DNA from: SZUA-430 sp040381215
GTDB lineage: Bacteria > Pseudomonadota > Alphaproteobacteria > Micropepsales > Micropepsaceae
Assembly: GCA_040381215.1 (NCBI GenBank)
Contig: JBEIHO010000004.1
Span: 1-64,000 of the forward strand
Direction of reading: 5' to 3'
Length of the DNA: 64,000 nucleotides
Part shown: in pieces, positions 49,636-57,155 of the stretch
How the letters are laid out: every line of letters starts with the position of its first letter
Position numbering within the stretch: position 1 is the stretch's first letter
Translations under genes and position numbers: made by a program
Notes under the pieces: generated by a model
Seen by the model: the letters and a program-made list of their open reading frames with translations, nothing else
Databases searched by the model: none
What the model was told of the DNA's origin: nothing

Positions 49636-50847
49636 ATGCCGGGATCATCGCACACGGTTACAGCCGCCTCTGACTTGCCGGTGACCCGCTACGCCTCGGT
49701 TCAGGAGCTTATCGAGACCCTGCAACCGGACATGCCCATCTACGCGCTCCACCCGGAAGCCTTCCGGCAGGTCGCGGCAGCCTTCACCAGCGGCTTCCCG
49801 GGCGAGACCATGTACGCGGTCAAGGCCAACCACGCGCTGCCCGTGCTCGACATGGTGCACGCTGCCGGCATCAACCGCTTTGACGTCGCCTCGATCGCCG
49901 AAGTGCGCATGGTCAGCGAGCGCATCCCCGGTGCCGCGATGAACTTCATGGCACCCGTGCGTATTCGCGGCACGGCCGGAGAGGCCTTTCGCCTTTACGG
50001 CGTGCGCCACTTCGCGCTCGACAGCCACGAGGAACTAAAGGCTGTCCTCGAGGAAACCGGCGCAGCGAATGACAGGTCCCTGGCCGCGACGCTGACCCTC
50101 TATGTCCGCCTTCAGGTTCCAGCAGACGGGGCCCTGCTCGAACTGTCGAGCAAGTTCGGCGTCAGTGTCAGCGCCGCAGCCACCTTGATCGGCGCGATCG
50201 TTGCTGCGGGCGCCAGGCCGGCGCTGACATTCCATGTCGGCTCGCAGTGCCTGTTTCCGTCATCCTACCGCACGGCGCTCGGCCGGTGCGGCGAGGTGAT
50301 ACGCCAGTCCGGCACCTCCATCGCTGCCATCGACGTCGGCGGCGGCTTTCCGGCGACCTACCTGAATGTGACGGTACCGCCGCTCGACGAATTCTTCGCC
50401 ACCATCCGCACCGGGCTCGCAAACCTGAACCTAGCCCCCGATTGCACGATATTGTGCGAACCCGGTCGCGCTCTGGTCGCCGACGGGCTGTCGGTGGTGA
50501 CGCAGGTATCCTTGCGCCGGGACCACACGCTCTACATCAATGACGGGATCTACGGCAGCCTCAACGAATACGCGCTCCAGAACTGGCCTGCCCGCTACCC
50601 GGCGCGCGTCTTCACCACCGCACCCAATGGACGCGTGCGCGAGAAGAAGTCGAGGGCAGCCGCCTTCAAGGTCTACGGCCCCACCTGTGACTCGCTCGAT
50701 GTGCTGCACTACCTGATCGACCTGCCCGACACGATCGCCGCCGGCGACTGGATCGAGTTCCAGAAAACCGGCGCCTATTCGTGCGCGCTGCGCACGGCCT
50801 TCAACGGTTTTTATCCCGACACCTTCGTCTCGGTGCAGCGCAAATAG
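49636..50847 (+). CDS. Ornithine/diaminopimelate decarboxylase-like PLP enzyme (fold III)
   Basis: A 403-residue fold-type III PLP protein. YAVKAN carries the Lys that binds PLP, HVGSQ and DVGGGFP are the cofactor-binding loop motifs, CEPGRALVA contributes the Glu, and GPTCDSLD contains the catalytic Cys of eukaryotic-type ornithine decarboxylases. GAYSCALRTAFNGF follows. This resembles ODC-like enzymes more than DapA/LysA types, but substrate (ornithine, lysine, arginine or a diamine precursor) is not decided. It follows the acyl-CoA synthetase by 25 bases and may be co-transcribed, so a link to N-acyl or polyamine lipid chemistry is possible. Confidence 0.88.
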   Translation: MPGSSHTVTAASDLPVTRYASVQELIETLQPDMPIYALHPEAFRQVAAAFTSGFPGETMYAVKANHALPVLDMVHAAGINRFDVASIAEVRMVSERIPGAAMNFMAPVRIRGTAGEAFRLYGVRHFALDSHEELKAVLEETGAANDRSLAATLTLYVRLQVPADGALLELSSKFGVSVSAAATLIGAIVAAGARPALTFHVGSQCLFPSSYRTALGRCGEVIRQSGTSIAAIDVGGGFPATYLNVTVPPLDEFFATIRTGLANLNLAPDCTILCEPGRALVADGLSVVTQVSLRRDHTLYINDGIYGSLNEYALQNWPARYPARVFTTAPNGRVREKKSRAAAFKVYGPTCDSLDVLHYLIDLPDTIAAGDWIEFQKTGAYSCALRTAFNGFYPDTFVSVQRK

Positions 50848-50854
50848 AACGGAT

Positions 50855-50871
50855 TTAACGGATCGCTAACC
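50855..50871 (+). promoter_or_regulatory. TTAA-N7-CTAACC, CtrA-like site upstream of the DUF2336 gene
   Basis: TTAA (50855-50858), CGGATCG, CTAACC (50866-50871), directly after the ODC-like stop codon and about 80 bases before the DUF2336 start. The same TTAA-N7-CTAACC occurs before the paralogue array (10182). It differs from the CtrA consensus TTAA-N7-TTAA in one core base. Confidence 0.35.
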
Positions 50872-50951
50872 ACTGGCGGTGACCCAATCTTTATCCTTGT
50901 CCGCCAGAATTGCGGCCGAAAGCGACCATTGCCTCCTGGGGAAGCCTTGAC

Positions 50952-52055
50952 ATGCAGCCTGCATCCTCGCGCCTGAACCGCCTCGTGGACCTCGCGAAGG
51001 AATCTTCCAGCGACAAACGCCGGGAGTTGCTGCGCGAGGTAACGGACGTATTCCTCGACAGCGCCCATGATTGCTCGGACGCGGAGAAGAGCTATTTCGG
51101 CGAGATCATCAGCAAGGTGTCCACAGGCATGGACGTGGCCGTGCGCAAGCACCTCGCCGCACGCCTCGCCGACAATCCGAACGCCCCGCTTGTCCTCATC
51201 AAGGGATTTGCGATGGACGAGGCCGAGATCGCGCGCGAAGTTCTCTCCAGAAGCCCCGTGCTGAAGGATGACGACCTCATCTCGGTGGCCGAAACCGGGA
51301 ACCAGGACAAGATCGGCGCCATCGCCCAGCGCAGCAGCATCCCCGAGATCGTGTCCGAGGCCATCGTCGAGCACGGCGACGATACCGCCGTGTCGGCCCT
51401 CGTCTCCAACACGGGCGCCAAGGTTTCCCGCGGGACCTTCCGCAAGGTCATGGAACGCGCCGAGACCAGCACGGTCCTGCAGGCGCCACTGGTCAACCGC
51501 CAGGATCTGCCCGCCGACATGGTCACCGAGCTTTTCACGTTCGTGAAGGCGGAACTGCGCGAGCAGGTCCAGCAGCGGATGGAAGCCATACCGCCCGAGG
51601 AACTCGAGCGCGCACTGAAGGACGCCGAAAAGGAAGTCCTGTCCGAGTTGAAGCAGATGCGTGTCAACGACCGCAAGGCCATGGTCTATGTGGGCGAGAT
51701 GTTCCAGCAGCGCAAGCTCAACGAAGGCCTGCTGATCCAGCTGGTCAAGGCCGGCAAGATGGCAGAGCTCATCCACGCTTTTGCCCGCATCGCCGAGGTC
51801 GACGTCAAGACGATCAAGCGCCTGTTCAATGCGCGCAACCTCGAAGGCATCGCGATCATCGCGCGCTCGCTTCGTTTCGAGCGCAGCACCTTCTCGACGA
51901 TTGCGGTCTCGATCCTCCCCTCCGAGGGCGACGCGAGCCGCTCGGTCCACGAGGTTCTCGACCTCTATGACCAGGTCGCCTCCGAAACGGCGCAACGCGT
52001 CATGCGCTTCTGGCGCGTCCGCCGCGAGGTTGCGGACCAGGCCGTCAGCGCCTGA
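50952..52055 (+). CDS. DUF2336-family helical repeat protein
   Basis: A 367-residue cytoplasmic protein, almost entirely helical, with a repeated HEAT-like pattern: VRKHLAARLADNPNAPLVLIKGFAMDEAEIAREVL, LSRSPVLKDDDLISVAETG (a hallmark DUF2336 line, in shortened form here), and KIGAIAQRSSIPEIVSEAIVEHGDD. These proteins are common in Alphaproteobacteria and have been proposed to act in protein-protein interactions; the specific role is unknown. ATG 50952 is preceded by GGGGAAG; the frame opens 14 codons earlier. It is an isolated unit with its own upstream CtrA-like site. Confidence 0.88.
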   Translation: MQPASSRLNRLVDLAKESSSDKRRELLREVTDVFLDSAHDCSDAEKSYFGEIISKVSTGMDVAVRKHLAARLADNPNAPLVLIKGFAMDEAEIAREVLSRSPVLKDDDLISVAETGNQDKIGAIAQRSSIPEIVSEAIVEHGDDTAVSALVSNTGAKVSRGTFRKVMERAETSTVLQAPLVNRQDLPADMVTELFTFVKAELREQVQQRMEAIPPEELERALKDAEKEVLSELKQMRVNDRKAMVYVGEMFQQRKLNEGLLIQLVKAGKMAELIHAFARIAEVDVKTIKRLFNARNLEGIAIIARSLRFERSTFSTIAVSILPSEGDASRSVHEVLDLYDQVASETAQRVMRFWRVRREVADQAVSA

Positions 52056-52183
52056 GGGCGTGACGACGGCACTGCCGGCTGTGGATTTCTCTGCGCGATA
52101 TTGAATCGTGCGCCAGACCCTTCATTCTCTCTCCAAACAAAAAATGATTCGCGCGCAACGTCGCGCCAATGGTGGAGAGTGGG

Positions 52184-52969
52184 ATGTATCGGAATTGCTT
52201 GCGCGCAGCAGCATCGTGCCTTGTCCTGGCCAGCACATCGCTTGCCGACAATCCTCGCCTGACCGGCCTGGGCGAATTCGGGATCAGCTATCTCAACCTT
52301 GATGGTCCCGCCAGCGACGACATCAACGTGTATCACGGCGCGGCCTCGGCCCTCTGGTCATTCCCGGACATGTGGAATGTCCAGGCCGACTACAGCTTCT
52401 CCAGCTATCGCTATGACGGCCCCCTGACAGTGGACCAGTTGAAGGTCGGCGGCAGCCTGTTCTGGCGCGATGCCGGTGACTTTGCTGCCGGCGGACAGCT
52501 CTACTACCAGTCGCTCGACAACGGCGTGGAAAACGACGGCGTCGCCATCGCAGCCTTCGCCGAGAAATACTGGCAGGACTTCACGCTCGCAGCGAATATC
52601 GGCCACTCGTCCTATGACGGGGCCGCCCTGAACATCGACGGTTGGCAACTCGGCGCCAAGGGCTCCTACTACGCCACACCCAACCTCGCCTGGCGGGCGG
52701 GACTGGGCTACGGCGCCTGGGACAACAACGTCACCGACGTCGATACCTGGGACCTGACGGCAGAAGCCGAATACCTGATCCCGGAATACGGAACCTCGGT
52801 CTACGCGACCCTGGGCCTCGGCTCGCAGAACCCCGATGGCACCGACGAAACGGACACGCTGCGCGTCGGGGTCGGCATGCGGATCCACTTCGGCAGCGAA
52901 GGCTCGTTGCGTGACCGCAACCGCGCCGAACCCGTGAACGGGGCGAAGGGAACCGAATTTACCTTCTGA
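52184..52969 (+). CDS. Outer-membrane beta-barrel-like exported protein
   Basis: A 261-residue protein with a signal peptide (CLRAAASCLVLASTSLA, cleavage before DNPRL) and an alternating strand pattern across the whole mature part: GLGEFGISYLNLDG, NVQADYSFSSYRYDG, AAGGQLYYQSLDNG, AEAEYLIPEYGTSVYATLGL. It looks like a small outer-membrane barrel (8 to 10 strands). It ends in GTEFTF, where the terminal Phe fits the BAM-recognition signal. It precedes the ECF sigma factor gene by 163 bases on the same strand. Function unknown. ATG 52184 is preferred for the GGAGAG site. Confidence 0.6.
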   Translation: MYRNCLRAAASCLVLASTSLADNPRLTGLGEFGISYLNLDGPASDDINVYHGAASALWSFPDMWNVQADYSFSSYRYDGPLTVDQLKVGGSLFWRDAGDFAAGGQLYYQSLDNGVENDGVAIAAFAEKYWQDFTLAANIGHSSYDGAALNIDGWQLGAKGSYYATPNLAWRAGLGYGAWDNNVTDVDTWDLTAEAEYLIPEYGTSVYATLGLGSQNPDGTDETDTLRVGVGMRIHFGSEGSLRDRNRAEPVNGAKGTEFTF

Positions 52970-53015
52970 CCGCCCGAAATCCGGCAACAAGGGCGCCTCG
53001 CCCGTGACGGTCGCC

Positions 53016-53045
53016 TGATCCAGATCGCGCGCGCGCCCGTATCGC
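53016..53045 (+). promoter_or_regulatory. Candidate ECF (RpoE/ChrR-type) promoter upstream of the sigma gene
   Basis: TGATCC (53016-53021), then an 18-base spacer, then TATCGC (53040-53045). The -35 is identical to the RpoE consensus of Rhodobacter sphaeroides (TGATCC-N18-TAAGA); the -10 matches only partially. Autoregulation of ECF sigma factors is common. Weaker than the promoter at 58505. Confidence 0.45.
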
Positions 53046-53132
53046 CTTCCATAACCGGAAAGCGGTAGGATGACTTGGTCAAACCATACAGTATCAAGGG
53101 GCTTTCGCCCCTTGCCAGCACAGCGGGGGGGC

Positions 53133-53669
53133 ATGTCGGACCTCATACTGCGCATTGCATCTGATCGCAGCAGCGAGGCGTTCAGCGCGCTGTTCAAGGA
53201 TTTCCGCCCGCGCATCAAGGCCTTCATGATGCGCCAGGGTGCCGACGCGGCAATGGCCGACGAACTCGCGCAGGAAACGCTGCTGACCGTCTGGAACAAG
53301 GCCGGCCTCTACTCGCGCGAGAAGGGGTCGCCGGCCAACTGGATCTTCACGATCGCCCGCAACCTGCGCATCGACCGCCTGCGGCGCGAGACGCCCTGGC
53401 AGGAACTGACCGACCATCATGCCGAGACCATCGAGGCCCCGACAGTGGCGCCCGATGACGCCATGTCTCTCAACCAGCGCCAGCAGCGCGTGCAGGCCGC
53501 CCTGGCGACCCTGCCCGAAGAACAGCGCGAGGTCCTGGTCCTCGCCTACGTGCAAGCCCTTCCCCATTCCGAAATCGCCCGCCGGCTGTCGCTGCCGCTG
53601 GGTACCGTCAAATCACGCGTTCGACTTGCTTACCAGAAGATCAGGTCGGCCCTGGAGGACCTGAGATGA
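53133..53669 (+). CDS. rpoE: ECF-type RNA polymerase sigma factor, RpoE (ChrR-partnered) group
   Basis: A 178-residue ECF sigma factor (up to 199 with the upstream ATG at 53070). Region 2 carries LAQETLLTVWNKAG and SPANWIFTIARNLRIDRLRR; region 4 has LPEEQREVLVLAYVQALPHSEIARRLSLPLGTVKSRVRLAYQKIR, the promoter -35-binding HTH. It overlaps the ChrR-like anti-sigma gene by four bases (ATGA), the standard arrangement for the ECF11 group that mediates the singlet-oxygen response in Rhodobacter. ATG 53133 matches the common MSDLILRIA start; ATG 53070 is also possible and has a GGAAAG site. Confidence 0.9.
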   Translation: MSDLILRIASDRSSEAFSALFKDFRPRIKAFMMRQGADAAMADELAQETLLTVWNKAGLYSREKGSPANWIFTIARNLRIDRLRRETPWQELTDHHAETIEAPTVAPDDAMSLNQRQQRVQAALATLPEEQREVLVLAYVQALPHSEIARRLSLPLGTVKSRVRLAYQKIRSALEDLR

Positions 53670-54334
53670 ACAACACCATGCGCCATCACATCGACACCGC
53701 CACCCTTCTTGCTTACTCCGCCGGGACGCTGAACGACGCGTTATCGGCCGTGGTCGCCTCCCACGTTGCCTCATGCAGCCATTGCGCCCGCGAGGTCGAG
53801 GCGATGGACATGGTCGGCAGCGCCATGCTGGCCGGCATGCCCGTGCAGATGCACGAAGCACCGGTAGCCGTGCCCGAGCGCCCGACCACCCAGGTGTCCG
53901 CGGCCTCGCACGGCACATCGCACGCCCTCGACCCTGACGATGACACGATTGCGATCCCGACCCCGATCCGCCGGCGTTTCCGCATCACGGCCAAGGACAT
54001 CCGCTGGCAGCCGCTGGCGCCGGGCGTCTGGCACTTCCGTCTGCCGCTGGGCAGCGCTGGCGCCGGTGACCTGCGGCTCCTGCGCATCGCGCCCGGCTAT
54101 CGCATGCTCGAGCACGGCCACGGCGGCACGGAACTGACGTTGGTCCTTCAGGGGGCCTTCTCGGACTCCACGGGCGAATACCTGCCGGGAGACATCCAGG
54201 AAGTGGCTGACGAGACCGAGCACTGCCCCGTTGCCGACCGGGTTACCGGCTGCATCTGCCTCATCGCAAGCGAAGAGCGCGCGCGGTTCAGGGGCGTCGT
54301 GGGCAAGATCGTCCAAGCCTGGACCGGCCTGTGA
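53666..54334 (+). CDS. chrR: ChrR-family zinc-binding anti-sigma factor with C-terminal cupin domain
   Basis: A 222-residue anti-sigma factor. The N-terminal ZAS part has HVASCSHC (His33, Cys37, Cys40), which with His7/His8 makes the zinc site that holds the sigma factor. The C-terminal cupin has LEHGHGGTELTLVLQGAFSD and GDIQEVADETEHCPV, the second metal site required for the singlet-oxygen signal in Rhodobacter sphaeroides ChrR. Both are complete. It overlaps the sigma gene before it and the SDR gene after it by four bases each, so all three are one operon. Confidence 0.93.
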   Translation: MNNTMRHHIDTATLLAYSAGTLNDALSAVVASHVASCSHCAREVEAMDMVGSAMLAGMPVQMHEAPVAVPERPTTQVSAASHGTSHALDPDDDTIAIPTPIRRRFRITAKDIRWQPLAPGVWHFRLPLGSAGAGDLRLLRIAPGYRMLEHGHGGTELTLVLQGAFSDSTGEYLPGDIQEVADETEHCPVADRVTGCICLIASEERARFRGVVGKIVQAWTGL

Positions 54335-55095
54335 CCGGGACGGCACCGCTCCCCTGGCGCACAGCCTGGATCGTCGGCGGCAGCACTGGCATCGGCAAGG
54401 ACCTGGCGCTCAGGCTGGCGCAGGCGGGCGTCAAGACGGCCATAACGGCCCGCTCGCCCGGCCCGCTTGCCGAAGCGGCAAGCCTGCACGAGAACCTGTT
54501 CGCCCACGCAGCCGACGCAACCTCACCCGAGGCCATGCAAGCCGCCCACGCCAGCATCGTCGCATCGATCGGCGTACCTGATCTTGTTGTCCTGAACGCC
54601 GCCATCTGGGATCCGATGAGCGCCGACGACTACAGCGCCGCCCGCGCCATCAAGTCGATGCAGGTCAATTATGGCGGCGTGTGCACGGCACTCGAGATTG
54701 TCCTGCCGGCCATGAAGCAGCGCCGCAGCGGCCACGTCGCCATCGTTGCATCGGTTGCGGGCTATCGTGGGTTCACCAAGGCCCTGGCCTACGCGCCGAC
54801 CAAGGCCGCGCTGATCAACCTGTCCGAGGCGCTGAACTTCGAGCTTCATCCGTGGGACATCGCGGTGTCGGTGATCAACCCGGGGTTCGTCGACACACCG
54901 ATGACCGCGCGCAACGATTTCCCGATGCCCTTCATCGTCTCGAGCGCCCACGCCGCCGAGCGCATCGTTGAAGGCTTGCGGCGCCGAAAGTTCGAGATCG
55001 CCTTCCCCTGGCAGCTGGTCACGATCCTGAAGATCGCGCGCATCCTGCCTTACAGGATCTTCTTCCCGCTTCTGCGCCGCACGCTCAACATGTAA
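54331..55095 (+). CDS. SDR-family oxidoreductase in the sigma/anti-sigma operon
   Basis: A 254-residue short-chain dehydrogenase with VGGSTGIGKDLA (cofactor turn), LNAA, ASVAGYRGF and YAPTKAALINLSEAL (Tyr-x3-Lys, here YAPTK). The C-terminal part ends in ILPYRIFFPLLRRTLNM, a basic amphipathic tail that could touch the membrane, as in lipid-acting SDRs such as those that reduce 3-ketosphinganine. Its GTG start overlaps the ChrR stop by four bases. Membership in the operon suggests a role in the oxidative or singlet-oxygen response. Confidence 0.9.
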   Translation: MTGTAPLPWRTAWIVGGSTGIGKDLALRLAQAGVKTAITARSPGPLAEAASLHENLFAHAADATSPEAMQAAHASIVASIGVPDLVVLNAAIWDPMSADDYSAARAIKSMQVNYGGVCTALEIVLPAMKQRRSGHVAIVASVAGYRGFTKALAYAPTKAALINLSEALNFELHPWDIAVSVINPGFVDTPMTARNDFPMPFIVSSAHAAERIVEGLRRRKFEIAFPWQLVTILKIARILPYRIFFPLLRRTLNM

Positions 55096-55104
55096 CCGAG
55101 TGCT

Positions 55105-55128
55105 GCAAGCCGCCCTAGGCGGGCTTGC
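55105..55128. terminator. Imperfect hairpin between convergent SDR and CFA genes
   Basis: GCAAGCCGCC and GGCGGGCTTGC pair with one bulged base across a short CTA loop. It starts ten bases after the SDR stop and overlaps the last codons of the CFA synthase gene. Probably a shared terminator, without a T-run. Confidence 0.4.
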
Positions 55129-56365
55129 GCACCCGGTAGAGGCCGACGTCGATCGTGCCGCGCGAGAAACCCGCTTCGCAGTAGCCCAGATAATAGAGCC
55201 ACATGCGCCGGAAGCGTTCATCGAAGCCCTGTGCCGCAATGCGGGGCCAGGCGTCAAGGAACTGCGTCCGCCACGCCGCAAGCGTACGCGCATAGGAAAG
55301 ACCGAATGTCTCGACCGTCTCGAACCGCAAGCCGGCCGCCTTCGCACGCTCTTCCATCTTGCCCACCGTCGGCAGCATGCCGCCAGGGAAAATGTAGCGC
55401 TGGATGAAGTCCGGCGTACGCCGATAGGTTTCGAAATAGGCCGGATCGATCGTGATGGCCTGCAACACGCCCACGCCGCCTGGCTTCAGCCGCTCGCTCA
55501 GCGCCGAGAAGTACCGGCCCCAATTGCCCTCGCCGACCGCCTCGATCATCTCGATCGACACCAGCCTGTCGAACTGCCCGCGCGTATCACGGTAATCCTC
55601 GAACACCACGCTGACCCTGTCACCAAGCCCCTGGGCCTGCACCGTGCGGCGCGCATGCGCCAGCTGCTCCTCGGAGATCGTGATGGCGCGGATGCGCGAG
55701 GTGTGCGGCGCCGCCGCCAGCGCAAATCCACCCCAGCCGCAGCCAATCTCGAGCAGGGTCTGCGAACCATCGAGCTCAAGCGCCTTCACGATATGGTCGC
55801 ACTTTGCGCGCTGCGCATCCTCGAGCGACGCCGTCTCGCTTTCATAGATGCCGGAGCTGTAGAACCAGCTCTCGCCCAGCCACGTCTCGTAGAACGCATT
55901 GCCCAGGTCGTAATGCGCCGAGATGTTGCGGCGGCTGCCCCGGCGTGAGTTGAAGCGCAGCGCATGGATCAGCCGATCCATCACCCCCGTCTTCAGGATC
56001 CCGCGACCGATGCTGTCGATCGCCTTCTCGTTCAGGAAATAGAACGAAAACAAGCCACCCAGGTCATCGCAATCGATGTCGCCGGCCATGTAGCACTCGG
56101 CAAAACCAAGCAACCCGCGGCGCATGCCCTGCGACACGATGCGATAATTTCGCAAGGCAACGCGAACCTCGCCCCCCTTGTCCGCGTCACCGAATGTCTC
56201 GGCAACACCCGACGGCAGCTCCACGCACAGCTTCCCGTGGACCGAACCCGACAACGCCCCCCGCAGGACGCGCAGGATGGCCTTGTCGAGCGAGCGACCG
56301 ACCTGCCGGGAAACCACCCGCGGCATCAGCCAGGAGCGGGACTTTGAAACCGAGCTATCGAACAT
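55115..56365 (-). CDS. Cyclopropane-fatty-acid-phospholipid synthase-family methyltransferase
   Basis: A 416-residue SAM-dependent methyltransferase acting on unsaturated phospholipid acyl chains. The N-domain has SAHYDLGNAFYETWLGESWFYSSGI; the SAM-binding motif is LLEIGCGWGGFALAAA; then VSIEMIEAVG and the catalytic-site line FIQRYIFPGGMLPT follow, all standard for CFA synthases. In Rhodobacter sphaeroides a CFA-like methyltransferase under RpoE-ChrR control is linked to furan fatty acid synthesis (UfaM), so it may methylate rather than cyclopropanate. Last gene of the operon after FAD oxidoreductase and DUF1365 (11-base overlap). Confidence 0.93.
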   Translation of the reverse strand: MFDSSVSKSRSWLMPRVVSRQVGRSLDKAILRVLRGALSGSVHGKLCVELPSGVAETFGDADKGGEVRVALRNYRIVSQGMRRGLLGFAECYMAGDIDCDDLGGLFSFYFLNEKAIDSIGRGILKTGVMDRLIHALRFNSRRGSRRNISAHYDLGNAFYETWLGESWFYSSGIYESETASLEDAQRAKCDHIVKALELDGSQTLLEIGCGWGGFALAAAPHTSRIRAITISEEQLAHARRTVQAQGLGDRVSVVFEDYRDTRGQFDRLVSIEMIEAVGEGNWGRYFSALSERLKPGGVGVLQAITIDPAYFETYRRTPDFIQRYIFPGGMLPTVGKMEERAKAAGLRFETVETFGLSYARTLAAWRTQFLDAWPRIAAQGFDERFRRMWLYYLGYCEAGFSRGTIDVGLYRVRKPA

Positions 56366-57155
56366 GGTTCACATCTGATGGTTGGGATTTGTAGATCGAG
56401 AACGAGAAGCGGGGCGACGGCAGGCGGTCCTGCACCTTGACCCCCTTGAGCCAGAGCCGCGCCGCCTCGAAGTGAATGGCGACCGTCACTTTCAGCGTCA
56501 TGAGCGGATAGCGCAGCCAGAGCCCGAGGAGCGTCCGGTCCGTGATTGCCCGCTCCTCGCCCCGAAACGAGGTCAGCAATGTCCGCCCGTCCTGCTCCAC
56601 GAGGTTCACGCCCACGAACACCTCACGCCCTGGGGCAACCATGCGGAACTCGTAATTGCCGGTCGGCGTCGTGAAGGGGGAAACGTAGAGCTCCTTCTCG
56701 CAGGTCTGCGCATAGGTGCCCTCGCCCCGCGGTTCAGCCGGGATGACATACCATTTGCGCTCGTAATGGGTGTTTGTCACCTCATAGACGATCAGTTTCA
56801 GTGCACCCGCCTCATCGTGGCAGTAATACACGCTGAGCGGATTGAAGACATAGCCAAGCAGCCGCGGATAGCAGAGCAGGCTGATCCGCGCGCACGCATC
56901 GCCAAAGCCCATCTCGCGCAACATCCCGCGCACATGCACCGCCACGTCCGTGCACCCGTCCCCGCCATAGTCCTTGTCATGGAAGCTGAACAGGTTGAAC
57001 CGGTTGCGCGAGAACAGCCTCAGCGAGGTGTCCAGCGCATCGATCTCGTCGAGGTCGAACAGCATCGAGAACACCCGATAGGTGAACTTGTGACCCTGCG
57101 GACGCAGCCGCTGGTGCAACACGGTTCCCTCGTAGACGCGGCTCAACATGCTCAT
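56355..57155 (-). CDS. DUF1365 family protein
   Basis: A 266-residue protein of the DUF1365 family, recognised by VYEGTVLHQRLRPQGHKFTYRVFSMLFDLDE at the start (given here in short blocks: YEGTVLHQRL, RVFSMLFDLDE), LLCYPRLLGYVFNPLSVYYC and VSPFTTPTGNYEFRM. The family is almost always found between an amine-oxidase-like FAD protein and a CFA synthase, as here, and is thought to take part in lipid modification. Its reaction is unknown. It overlaps both neighbours (four bases with the FAD gene, eleven with the CFA gene), so expression is coupled. Confidence 0.92.
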   Translation of the reverse strand: MSMLSRVYEGTVLHQRLRPQGHKFTYRVFSMLFDLDEIDALDTSLRLFSRNRFNLFSFHDKDYGGDGCTDVAVHVRGMLREMGFGDACARISLLCYPRLLGYVFNPLSVYYCHDEAGALKLIVYEVTNTHYERKWYVIPAEPRGEGTYAQTCEKELYVSPFTTPTGNYEFRMVAPGREVFVGVNLVEQDGRTLLTSFRGEERAITDRTLLGLWLRYPLMTLKVTVAIHFEAARLWLKGVKVQDRLPSPRFSFSIYKSQPSDVNHVR

